DNA from: Torymus aiolomorphi
Taxonomy: Eukaryota > Arthropoda > Insecta > Hymenoptera > Torymidae
Length of the DNA stretch: 64,000 nucleotides
Direction of reading: 5' to 3'
Assembly (NCBI GenBank): GCA_036365515.1
Contig: CM070876.1
Span: 97,916,150 to 97,980,149 of the forward strand
Shown: in pieces, positions 1 through 12,600 of the stretch
How positions within the stretch are numbered: the stretch's first letter is position 1
Layout of the letters: every line of letters begins with the position of its first letter
The notes under the pieces: model-generated
What the model was told of the DNA's origin: nothing
Seen by the model: the letters and a program-made list of their open reading frames with translations, nothing else
Databases searched by the model: none
Translations under genes and position numbers: made by a program

Positions 1-1990
1 TGCCTGTTTTTACCAATATTTTCCTAGAATATGGGGAGAAGTGCGTAGAATCCTGTAACAAAAAGGGAAAACCATAATTTAAGGTACTATTTCTCTTCGT
101 GAGTTGGAAATATGGTTTTTTATATTTGGTATCCTCTAAATATCGTGGGTTCTCCATGAAATACACTGTTTTACCAATATTTTCCTAGAATATGGTTAAA
201 AGTGTGTGGGATCCAACCACAAACAGGGAAAACCATAATTTAAAGCACTTATTGGTATTCAAAAGCCGGAAACTTAGATTTGATTCGTTGTTTTTCTCAA
301 AATAACGTAGGTTTATGCTGGAAATTCCTGTTTTTACCAATATTTTTCTAGTATATGGATAAAAGTGCGTGGAATCCTGCAATAAACAGGGACAGCCATA
401 ATTTAAAGTACTTGTTCTCTTCTTGTGTTGGAAATATGAATTTTTATACTTGGCATCCTCTAAATATCGTGGGTTCACGATAAAATATATTGACTTACCA
501 ACATTTTCCTAGTATATGGTGAAAAGTCTGTGGAATCCTGCAATAAACAGGGAAAACCATAATTTAAAGCACTCATTGGTATTCAAAAGCCGGAAATTTA
601 GATTTGTTTCGTTCTTTTTCTCAAAAAAACCAAGGCTTATGTTGGAAATACCTGTTTTTACCAATATTATACTAGTATATTGGGAAAAATGCGTGAAATC
701 CTGCAATAAACAGGGAAAACCATAATTTAAAGTACTTTTTCTCTTTGTGAGTTGGAAATTAGGATTTTTATAATTGGTATCCTCTAAATATCGTTGGTTC
801 ATGATAAAAAAAATTGTTTTAGCAATATTATCCTAGAATACGGTGAAAAGTGTGTGGAATCCGGCAACAAATAGGGAAAACCATGATTTAAAGCACTTGT
901 GGTATTCAAAAGCCGGAAATTTATATTTGTTTCGTTCTTTAACTCAAAATAAAGTGGGTTTATGCTCGAAATCCCTATTTTTACCAATTTTTGCATAATA
1001 TATGGTGAAAAGTGCATGGAATCCTGCAATAAACAGGGAAAGCCATAATTTACAGTACTATGTCTCTTCGTGACCTGGAAATATGGAAATTTATAATCGG
1101 TACCTCTAAACATCGTTGGTTCACGATAAAATACATTGTTTTACTAAAATTTTTCTAAAATATGTTGAAAAGTGCGTGGAATCCTGCATTAAACAGTGAA
1201 AACCATAATTAAAATTTTTTTTTCTCATCGTTTGTTGGAAATTAGAATTTTTATAGTTGGTATTTCTAAATATCCTTGGTTGACAATAAAATACATTGGT
1301 TTAGCCATATTTTCTTAGATTATTGTTAAAAGTTTGTGGAGTCCTTCAACAAACAGGGAAAACCATGATTTAAAGCACTTATAGGTATTCAAAAGCCGGA
1401 AATTTAGATTTGGTTCGTCCTTTTTCTCAAAATAACGTAGGTTTATGCTAGAATTGCCTGTTTTTCAATATTTTCCTAATATATAATGAAAAATGTATGT
1501 TTTTACCAATATTTTGCTAATATATGGTGAGAAGGGCGTGGAATCCTCCAATAAACAAGGAATACCATAATTTAACGTACTTTTCCTCTTCATTAGTTGG
1601 AAATTAGGATTTTTATAAGTGGTATCCTCTAAATATCGTGGGTTCACGATAAAATACATTGTTTTACCAATATTTTCATAAAATATGGTGAAAAATGTGA
1701 GGAATCCTGCAACACACAGGGAAAACCATGATTTAAAGCACTTATTAGCATTCAAACGCCGGAAATTTAGATTTATTTGTTTTTCTCTCAACGTAATGCA
1801 AGTTTATGCTGGAAATGCCTGCTTTTACCAATATTCTGCTAATATATGGAGAAAAGTGCGTGGAATCCTGCAATAAACAGGGAAAACCATAATTTAAAGC
1901 ACTATTTCTCTTCGTGAATTTGAAAAATGGATTTTTATAATTGATAACCTCTAAATATCGTGGGTTCACGATAAAATACATTGTTTTAGT
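1..1990 (-). repeat. Satellite array, left segment
   Basis: Tandem satellite made of two alternating related monomers of about 160-170 bp, giving a dimer of about 324 bp (for example matching starts near 177 and 501). Both monomers share the segment from CCAATATTTTCCTAG to GGGAAAACCAT. One then continues with GCCGGAAATTTAGATTTG, the other with GAGTTGGAAATATGGA and a stretch ending TCGTGGGTTCACGATAAAA. The strand is given as minus because the opposite-orientation copies at 18-24 kb read as the reverse complement. Short ORFs occur on the minus strand of every dimer but I do not regard them as genes. The array stops at about 1,990, where unrelated sequence begins. Confidence 0.95.
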
Positions 1991-1991
1991 A

Positions 1992-4927
1992 AATATAAAA
2001 CTTTCTACGAAAGTATAAAATAAGGCAAGTATAGACGTTTTTTCTGTATAATATCTATTAAATAATAATATTTATGATTTTGTAAAAGAAATCAAAAAAA
2101 TACCAGTGAAAAAGTCTTTTACTTCTTTGAGTCATTGTATAATGAACAAATTATATGTAAGTAAGTACATTCAAATTGTTCACTGCAAATCAGACAAATG
2201 AAAGTTGTGAAATCAATTATCGATAGTCAAGTAATGCAAACCACTCTCGGAAACTACTGTATGACTGTTCTCAGAAATGTATTCAAATTTGTTAATCTTT
2301 CTGTACAAATTAAACACAAGAAAGTACTGAAATCAATTTATTGTAGTCAAGTACCCATAAGTTAACTTGACTGACATAATACAACTTTTCGTACCTACTC
2401 ATCAAACATATTCAGCCAGCGAGCATAAATTACTACTTAACGCCCAAGGGGCGTAATAGCTCATATATACAGCTCTTACAAAACTTTATAGAACCTACGC
2501 ACTTTACGTCCATGTGGGAAAAATTATTTGAATTGTATAATATTATATATAAGTACATTCAAATTATTCATTGTAAATCAAACAAACGAAAGTTGTGAAA
2601 TCAATTACCGATAGTCAAGTAATGCAAACAACTCTGCGAAACAATTGTATAACTGTTCTCAGAAATGTATTCAAATTTGTTCATTCTTCTATACAAATTA
2701 AACACAAGGAAGTTCTGGAATCAGTTTATTGTAGTCAAGTACCCATAGGTTAACTTGACTGACATAATACAACTTTTAGTACCTACTCATCAAACATATT
2801 CAGCCAGCGAGGATAAAGTACTACTTAACGCTTAACAGGCGCAATAGCTCACATACTCCTACAAAACTTTATAGAACCTACGCACTTTACGCCCATATGG
2901 GCGAAAATTATTTTAATCATATAACTACTATGCCTTCTTTTTATTTCTAAAATTCATAAGAATTCAGATATTTACGAAAAGTCAAAGCCTATATAAAAAA
3001 ATTACATAGTTACCACCATATCACCATTTTTCATTATTCTTTCTCAATTTTGAAATTTCTATAATATTACGCATCTTGGGAGGGCAATAGAAGTCTATAG
3101 AGCTGCTCTAGCAGGGGTGGTCTTCAATCTCCCATACATACTTGGCGGGCCCGACGGTTTGCAGTTTACCGGTGGGCTTTGTAAATGTAGAATACTATAT
3201 TATTGCATAAATTCATTAACAATGTTTATACTTATAAGTCCACTATAAATAATTACATTGGCTCTAATTTTGAATTGATACCGTTTAAATATAATATCCC
3301 TACATGTGCAAAATCTCATGATGTACTTCCATTACCCAAAATATTTTTCCTTGTGTCCGTTTTTTTAAGCGGGAATCTGATATAAAAATACATCAAATTT
3401 ATAGTCTACTCAAAAGTGCTTTAGATTTTACTAACCATTGTATAAGCCACTAATTTTTTATCCTTTTCCAACGTGTAAATATCATGTGAGATTTTATATG
3501 AGTATTTCAGACATCAGATCTCATATGAGGTATGATATATGTGATGTCATCTGCAATTTTACATATTATGGGATCTCATGAGATCTTATATGAGATCTCA
3601 TATGATATTTTCATGCGGGTTTGCACTTTCTATTTAAAAACAGAGTAATACATTCAATACGTATTAGTATTTAATATGTAGAATTTATTCATTTTATCTG
3701 ATCTGTAAACATATGAATATTTATATGAAAATGATCATGTCTACACCTTAAACTGCAAACCGTCGGGCCCGCCAAGTATGTATGGGAGATTGGAAGACCA
3801 CCCCTGCTAGAGCAGCTCTATAGACTTCTATTGCCCTCCCAAGATGCGTAATATTATAGAAATTTCAAAATTGAGAAAGAATAATGAAAAATGGTGATAT
3901 GGTGGTAACTATGTAATTTTTTTATATAGGCTTTGACTTTTCGTAAATATCTGAATTCTTATGAATTTTAGAAATAAAAAGAAGGCATAGTAGTTATATG
4001 ATTAAAATAATTTTCGCCCATATGGGCGTAAAGTGCGTAGGTTCTATAAAGTTTTGTAGGAGTATGTGAGCTATTGCGCCTGTTAAGCGTTAAGTAGTAC
4101 TTTATCCTCGCTGGCTGAATATGTTTGATGAGTAGGTACTAAAAAGTTGTATTATGTCAGTCAAGTTAACCTATGGGTACTTGACTACAATAAACTGATT
4201 CCAGAACTTCCTTGTGTTTAATTTGTATAGAAGAATGAACAAATTTGAATACATTTCTGAGAACAGTTATACAATTGTTTCGCAGAGTTGTTTGCATTAC
4301 TTGACTATCGGTAATTGATTTCACAACTTTCGTTTGTTTGATTTACAATGAATAATTTGAATGTACTTATATATAATATTATACAATTCAAATAATTTTT
4401 CCCACATGGACGTAAAGTGCGTAGGTTCTATAAAGTTTTGTAAGAGCTGTATATATGAGCTATTACGCCCCTTGGGCGTTAAGTAGTAATTTATGCTCGC
4501 TGGCTGAATATGTTTGATGAGTAGGTACGAAAAGTTGTATTATGTCAGTCAAGTTAACTTATGGGTACTTGACTACAATAAATTGATTTCAGTACTTTCT
4601 TGTGTTTAATTTGTACAGAAAGATTAACAAATTTGAATACATTTCTGAGAACAGTCATACAGTAGTTTCCGAGAGTGGTTTGCATTACTTGACTATCGAT
4701 AATTGATTTCACAACTTTCATTTGTCTGATTTGCAGTGAACAATTTGAATGTACTTACTTACATATAATTTGTTCATTATACAATGACTCAAAGAAGTAA
4801 AAGACTTTTTCACTGGTATTTTTTTGATTTCTTTTACAAAATCATAAATATTATTATTTAATAGATATTATACAGAAAAAACGTCTATACTTGCCTTATT
4901 TTATACTTTCGTAGAAAGTTTTATATT
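1992..4927. repeat. Large inverted repeat, arms of about 1.18 kb
   Basis: The left arm (1,992-3,168) is the near-perfect reverse complement of the right arm (3,749-4,927), around a 580-bp spacer (3,169-3,748). I saw only a few differences, for example one near 2,778 versus 4,140. Each arm contains two tandem units with a period of about 389 bp (starts near 2,163 and 2,552), sharing AAGTACATTCAAATT and CAGCCAGCGAG segments. No transposase ORF is visible in the spacer; its longest ORF is 60 codons and unrecognised. Candidates are a foldback-type transposon, long terminal inverted repeats of a degenerate DNA element, or a recent palindromic duplication. The near identity implies recent origin or gene conversion between arms. 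Confidence 0.9.
3169..3748. repeat. Palindrome spacer with GAGATCTCATATGA-type repeats
   Basis: This spacer lies between the inverted-repeat arms. From about 3,480 to 3,615 it carries several short self-complementary motifs built from TCATATGAGATC, ATGAGATCTTATATGAGATC and relatives. No gene is supported here. Confidence 0.6.
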
Positions 4928-5129
4928 AACAATATTATTATTTGTACAGTCATTATTATCATTTGCAGAGAGTGCTTATTGAATAGATGAGATTGGAAGA
5001 AATAAAAAGACTAGACAAAAATTGTGTTGTTAAAACGTACTTAAAAAAGAATTTTTTTTTAAACGTGTTAATTGTATTAAAAAAATATTTAAGCTCTCAT
5101 TAAAGTTTTTGATACAGAGTTTGACGGAT

Positions 5130-5225
<96 letters not shown>

Positions 5226-6750
5226 GTAGAGGGCGAGAGAGGGCGGGCGAAGAGTGGGAGGGAGAGTAGATTATAAAGGAAAAATGTTTATACTTGCCTT
5301 ATTTTATACTTTCGTAGAAAGTTTTATACTAACAAAAATTATTATTTGTAGTCATGAAAAAATTATTATCATTTGTATAGAGAGCTTATTGAATAGATTA
5401 GACTAGAAGAATTAAAAGGACTAGAAAAATTGTATTGTTAAAACGTACTTAAGAAATTAGATTTTAAAAAACGTGTTGATTGTTTTAAAAAATATTTAAG
5501 CTCTCATTAAAGTTATTTCTACTTTAATTTAAAGAAATTTATAAATTAAATACTTTCGAGGAAAAATATTAATGCTTTCTTTTTAAAGAAAACATTTTTC
5601 GAAGATTCCGAGATATTTCAAAATAAAGTTTGTTATTGTATTATTCTTGTACAGAATGTCTTGAGGGCTGTTTTAAAAAAATATTCAACATTTTTCATGG
5701 AGTTATTATACATAGTTGTTAAGTAAAAATAGACGAGAGAGATAGGGGGTGGGGATTTTTTTTACAAAGCAACTTAACAGTGGTTTAGAGAAATAGTAAA
5801 AATAATTTAGTTTTGTTAGCATATAAGTTTTGCATGAACTTTTCATTTTTCTTCTTGTTTTTTTTGTAATTAATTTTTTCGAAAAGAAAGTTTTCAGTTA
5901 TTAAGATTATTTGTACAGTCATGAAAAAATTATTACCATTTGTAGAGAGTGCTTATTGAATAGATGAGACTAGAAGAATTAAAAGGACTAGACAAATTGT
6001 TATTAAAACGTACTTAAAAAATAGCTTTTAAAAAACGTGTTCATTGTTTTAACAAAATATTTAAGCTCTCATTAAAGTTTTTGTTACTCAGTTTGACAGA
6101 TGCTATGGGCGCGAGGGAGAGAGAGGGGAGGGAAAGAGAGAGGTCGAGAGAGACAGGGGAGAAAAGAGAGGAGGGAGCGAGAGAAAAGGAGGGAGAGAGG
6201 GGGAGGGAGAGAGAGACTAATACTGGCCTTAGGTTAAACTTTTGTAAAAAGGTTTTTTAGATAGATTTCACAATTTTTGAAGAGAAAATAATAATTACAT
6301 AGTGTGATAACGTTACGAGAGTTTATTATAGTATATTTTTAATATCATTATTTTAAATGGTATTATTTATTTGTACAGTCATGAAAAAATTATGACCATT
6401 TGTACAGAGTGCTTATTGAATAGATGAGACTAGAAGAATTAGAAGGACTAGACAAATTGTTGTTAGAATGTACTTAAAAAGTTAGCTTTTAAAAAACGTG
6501 TTGATTGTTTTAAAAAAATATTTAAGCTCTCATTAAAGTTTTTGGTACTTAGTTTAACAGATGTTGAGAGAGGGAGAGGGAGAGAGAGGTGAGGGAGAGA
6601 GAGACTAATACTTGCCTTAGTTTAAAATTTTGTAAAAAGTTTTTTTAGATTTCACAACTTTTGGAGAGAAAATAATAATTACATAGTGTGATAACGTTAC
6701 GAGAGTTTATTATAGGATATTTTTAATATCATTATTAAATGGTAGTATTG
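4928..6750. repeat. Four diverged tandem units, each followed by GA-rich tract
   Basis: Four copies (around 4,950-5,280, 5,290-5,530, 5,905-6,235 and 6,365-6,620) share the ordered motifs ATTATTTGTACAGTCATG, GAGTGCTTATTGAATAGATG, GGACTAGACAAATTG, AACGTACTTAA and AAGCTCTCATTAAAGTTTTT. Copies 1, 3 and 4 are followed by purine-rich GA tracts and by TATACTTGCCTT-like sequence. The outer edge of the large palindrome belongs to the same family, since the arm terminus (4,885-4,925) matches 5,290-5,330. No coding potential is seen. Confidence 0.85.
5132..5220. repeat. (GA)n microsatellite
   Basis: Nearly pure GA dinucleotide run of about 85 bp, followed by an interrupted GA/GGGA-rich tract to about 5,270. 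Confidence 0.97.
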
Positions 6751-9223
6751 TTATTCACAAAAGTTTTAAATTTGAATGTTTCTTCAAGGAGCTCGATAAA
6801 GTGATTACATTGTAAAATTTTTTGAAATAATATAATCAAACGTGTATTTTCTTAGGTATGATGATTAATTAACAATACTATTAATTGTAAAGTTATATGA
6901 TTAATAAATGAAAGAATTTGCAATGAATGATAATGTACACTTGCCTATAAGTTATGAATTTCGTAGTTAATTATAATTATATTTAATAAAACTTTCTAAT
7001 GTAGCATACTTGTTCGATTTAATTTTGACAAATTCATGAAAATAACCCATAAACATAAAAATATCAATAAAAATGTTGTTCGGAATATGTATTTTAAAAA
7101 ATATTTAAACTTCTATTTCACTTTGACGAGCAATCTTATTGTATTTATCTTTATTATTTTCAATCATCTGTTTCAAATCTTTTAAAAAATTATCATGATA
7201 AAATAAAATATATGGCAGTCTTATTTCATATTTGAGATTATTTTCAACTGATCAGACTGATTTCAAACTTTTAACACATTTTTAAATCATTATTCTTCTC
7301 ATGTTTTATTCAAATATTATAATAATGGCATATATCATATATTCTAATTCTATTTAATATTATGTTCCTCTGATCAGCCGTTCCAAATACACTACGTGCA
7401 CTTGTGACATAAAGTTAATATAAAATATCTAGACTTCTATTCGACTTTGACAACTGTATTAGAAATGAATTTCATACGCCATAATTCATCTTTAGCATTG
7501 TACAATTCACTTTTTTTCCATAACCAGTACTTCTGTTCTTCAATAACAATATCTTGCTCATATATTCACAGAACAGATGGCTCCACTGAAACATTTGGCG
7601 CCCCTCACCATAAGCCAATCATTAGTTATAAAATAATAATTTTCAAAACTTGGATTCGTTGAAGTTTTCAATATAAACCACTTGAATTAAGAACCGATCA
7701 GACACATCTTACAAAATTAAAAACAAAAGTTTATGAACTAAGAATCATTGAGCCAAAAAAGGTTTCTCGACATTCTTTTATAGTAGAAAATGTAAAACAT
7801 CTTAATATAATTATTCATTGAATTATCCATGATTGCCACACATCTTGTAAAATTAAAAACAATCAGTTTATGAACTAAGAATTGCTGAGAACTTCTCTGA
7901 AACATTTTGACGTCTCCCATCGTGAGAAAATTATAACATTAGATTAACTGAGCATTTTTATTTGTTGAAATTTTCACAACAATAACCTATTATTTTTTCT
8001 TTTTTTTGTATTTTAATGTTCATTTGGCATAATCTTTTAATTGGTGTTTAAGTAAATATTTACAACAGAACAGCACTAATATCGACTAAGTTTCTTGAAG
8101 TATAGACAAAAATCCTGTTTTTTAACCAAGGCTTTGACCAATATTTTAAATTCTGATTTTAAGTAGAGGTTCTAAATTACACACTTCATTTAACACATCA
8201 TACCGCTACTATATTTTAACATAATCTTGTAAAATTAAAAACAAACACAACCAGTTGATGAATTAAGCATTATTATTATCTGAATCTTGTATAGAAAAAA
8301 TAAATATATACTAAAACGTCTCTGAAACATTTTGACATCTCCTACCGTGAGAAAATCATAAAACAGATTAACTGAGCACTTTCATTCCTTGAAATTTTCA
8401 CAATAACACATCATTTTTACCCTTTTTCGTATTTCCATGTTCATTAGACATAATTTTTTCATTGGCACTTGAATAAATATGCACAACACTGATATCGGCT
8501 AAGTTTTTTAAAGATGACACGATGCTTTCTAAACCAACGCTCAGACCAATATTTCAAATCGGCATCATAAATTATATTGCAGTATATAATTTCAAATCGG
8601 CATCATAAATTATATTGTAGTATATATAAAAAATATATATCTACTATACTTCTACTCCATTGAAAACTGTATTTTTTATATATTTCATTTAGAAATTTCG
8701 TACGCCATAATTCATCTTTCGCATTTACTATTCTTTTTTCTATAACCAGTACTTCTGTTCTTCAATAACTCTTGCTCTTTGTATTTCAATAAAATCACTG
8801 TTTCTGTAATTGGTATAGTAATATTAATGGCACAGTCCTATTCTATTTCACTTAGATTTATATAAATAACACAACCTAACCTAGAATAAAAAAAATAAAA
8901 TTAACTTTATAATTTTAATTTAACAAAAAAAATTGTTGACATAATGCTGTTTTACCTTACCTTATAAGATTAAATTTTTCTCCTCATAGTTTGATACATC
9001 AGCTGCTCATCAAATTTTAATGACTCCGAAAAAATTTTCTTGACTACTTATCTGTAAATAAAAATTTTCACAAAGTATCAATTCTTTAAAAAAATTACTA
9101 TTTAACATTTAGTCATTTTAATACTTATCTAAAAAATGTTGTTGCCTCATTGATGCTCGTAAATAAATCTTTTATTCTTTTCGTCAGTCGACTTCTTCAG
9201 ATCTTTGATGATTATTGAAACGA

Positions 9224-9257
<34 letters not shown>

Positions 9258-9674
9258 CTATTACTATAGAGTCATTCTCTACGGTATGCCTGACACCGAT
9301 ACGACACCGAAATACTATAGGGATGTATATCTATAATGTGTGTGTGTGTGTGTGTGTGTAGGTCACGTGACAGGAAGTCGCAACACCGGATGAGAGTCTG
9401 AAACTATGGAGAAAATTTAGAATCGGAAAGTGGACATAAAAAAATTCAGCTCTCTATATCTTTTAAACGAGATAAACTTTTTAAATAAAATCTTTTGATT
9501 TGTGTAGAGTAATGAAATGGCTTTCGATTAAGAGGGATATGTTATATAGTTGAAACTAACGCAATAGGTATATAAGTGCATTGATTTTCTCGTACATCCA
9601 TTTCAATGTATATCATCGCGCGGTCACTCCTAAGGCTCTTCTATACTTGCCTTCGGAGCGCTCCCGCGCTCCTT
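6751..9674. repeat. Gene-free AT-rich DNA with direct repeats
   Basis: No gene is supported. Direct repeats are visible: 7,440-7,560 matches 8,650-8,775 (shared TACGCCATAATTCATCTTT and CCAGTACTTCTGTTCTTC), and 7,885-8,095 matches 8,305-8,510 (shared CTCTGAAACATTTTGAC). A 38-bp unit is doubled at 8,548-8,625. A TA/CA stretch lies at 9,227-9,257 and a TG run at 9,339-9,360. The block ends with a GC-rich piece (9,620-9,674) just before the satellite resumes. Confidence 0.75.
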
Positions 9675-12600
9675 GATATTTTCCTAGAATATTGTGAAAA
9701 GTGTGTGGAATCCTGAAACAAATAGGAAAAACCATGATTTAAAGCACTTATTAACATTCAAACTCCGGAACTTTAGATTTGTTTCGTTCTTTTTCTCCAA
9801 ATATCCTAGGTTTATGCTAGAAACGCTTGTTTTTACCAATATTTATCTACTATATGGTGAAAAGTGCGTGGAATCCTGCAATAAACAGGGAAAACCATAA
9901 CTTAATGTATTTTTTCTATTCGTGAGTTGGAAATTAGGATTTTTATAATTGGTATCCTCTAAATATCCTGGGTTCATGATAAAATACATTGTTTTACCCA
10001 TATCTTCTTAGAATATTGTTAAAAGTGTGTTGTGAATCCTTCAACAAACAGGGAAAACCATGATTTAAAGCACTTATTGGTATTCAAAAGCCGGAAATTT
10101 AGATTCGTTTCGTTCTTTTTCTCAAAATAACATAGGTTTATGCTAAAGATGCCTGTTTTTACCAATATTTTCCTAGAATATGGGCAAAAGTGCGTAGAAT
10201 CCTGCAATAAAAAGGGAAAACCATAATTTATGGTACTATTTCTCTTCCTGAGTTGCAAATATGGATTTTTATAATTGGTATCCTCTAAATATCGTGGGTT
10301 CACGATAAAATACATTGTTTTACCAATATTTTACTAGAATATGGTGAAGAGTGTGTGGAATCCAGCAACAATCAGGGAAAACCATGATTTAAAGCAATTA
10401 TTGGTATTCAAAGCCAGAAATTTAGATTTGTTTCGTTCTTTTTCTCAAAATAACATAGGTTTATGCTAGAATTGTCTGTTTTTCAATATTTCCTAATATA
10501 TAGTGAAAAATGCATGTTTTTACCAATATTTTGCTAATATATGGTGAAAAGTGCGTGGAATCCTGCAATAAACGGGGAAAACCATAATTTAAATTATTTT
10601 TTCTCTTCGTTTGTTGGAAATTAGAATTTTTATAGTTGGTATCTTCTAAGTATCGTGGGTTCACGATAAAATACATTGTTTTACCAATATTTTACTAGAA
10701 TATGTTGAAAAGTGTGTGGAATCCAGCAAGAATCAGGGAAAACCATGATTTAAAGCACTTATTGGTATTCAAAAGCCGGAAATTTAGATTTGTTTCGTTC
10801 TTTTTCTCAAAATAACTTAGGTTTAGTCTAGAAATGCCTGTTTTTACCAATATTTTCCTAGAATATGGGGAGAAGTGCGTAGAATCCTGCAATAAAAAGG
10901 GAAAACCATAATTTAAGGTACTATTTCTCTTCGTGAGTTGGAAATATGGTTTTTTATATTTGGTATCCTCTAAATATCGTGGGTTCTCCATGAAATACAC
11001 TGTTTTACCAATATTTTCCTAGAATATGGTTAAAAGTGTGTGGAATCCAACCACAAACAGGGAAAACCATAATTTAAAGCACTTATTGGTATTCAAAAGC
11101 CGGAAACTTAGATTTGATTCGTTGTTTTTCTCAAAATAACGTAGGTTTATGCTGGAAATTCCTGTTTTTACCAATATTTCTCTAGTATATGGTTAAAAGT
11201 CTGTGGAATCCTGCAATAAACAGGGAAAACCATAATTTAAAGCACTCATTGGTATTCAAAAGCCGGAAATTTAGATTTGTTTCGTTCTTTTTCTCAAAAA
11301 AACCAAGGCTTATGTTGGAAATGCCTGTTTTTACCAATATTATACTAGTATATTGGGAAAAATGCGTGAAATCCTGCAATAAACAGGGAAAACCATAATT
11401 TAAAGTACTTTTTCTCTTTGTGAGTTGGAAATTAGGATTTTTATAATTGGTATCCTCTAAATATCGTTGGTTCATGATAAAAAAAATTGTTTTAGCAATA
11501 TTATCCTAGAATACGGTGAAAAGTGTGTGGAATCCGGCAACAAATAGGGAAAACCATGATTTAAAGCACTTGTAGTATTCAAAAGCCGGAAATTTATATT
11601 TGTTTCGTTCTTTAACTCAAAATAAAGTGGGTTTATGCTCGAAATCCCTATTTTTACCAATTTTTGCATAATATATGGTGAAAAGTGCATGGAATCCTGC
11701 AATAAACAGGGAAAGCCATAATTTACAGTACTATGTCTCTTCGTGACCTGGAAATATGGAAATTTATAATCGGTACCTCTAAACATCGTTGGTTCACGAT
11801 AAAATACATTGTTTTACTAAAATTTTTCTAAAATATGTTGAAAAGTGCGTGGAATCCTGCATTAAACAGTGAAAACCATAATTAAAATTTTTTTTCTCAT
11901 CGTTTGTTAGAAATTAGAATTTTTATAGTTGGTATTTCTAAATATCCTTGGTTGACAATAAAATACATTGGTTTACCCATATTTTCTTAGATTATTTTTA
12001 AAAGTGTGTGGAGTCCTTCAACAAACAGGGAAAACCATGATTTAAAGCACTTATAGGTATTCAAAAGCCGGAAATTTAGATTTGGTTCGTCCTTTTTCTC
12101 AAAATAATGTAGGTTTATGCTAGAATTGCCTGTTTTTCAATATTTTCCTAATATATAATGAAAAATGTATGTTTTTACCAATATTTTGCTAATATATGGT
12201 GAGAAGGGCGTGGAATCCTCCAATAAACAAGGAATACCATAATTTAACGTACTTTTCCTCTTCATTAGTTGGAAATTAGGATTTTTATAAGTGGTATCCT
12301 CTAAATATCGTGGGTTCACGATAAAATACATTGTTTTACCAATATTTTCATAAAATATGGTGAAAAATGTGAGGAATCCTGCAACACACAGGGAAAACCA
12401 TGATTTAAAGCACTTATTAGCATTCAAACGCCGGAAATTTAGATTTATTTTTTTTTCTCTCAACGTAATGCAAGTTTATGCTGGAAATGCCTGCTTTTAC
12501 CAATATTCTGCTAATATATGGAGAAAAGTGCGTGGAATCCTGCAATAAACACGGAAAACCATAATTTAAAGCACTATTTCTCTTCGTGAATTTGAAAAAT

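Noticed and set aside
9227..9360. TA/CA and TG runs as a possible CRISPR or regulatory array
   Set aside because: Simple microsatellites without spacer structure; the genome is eukaryotic.
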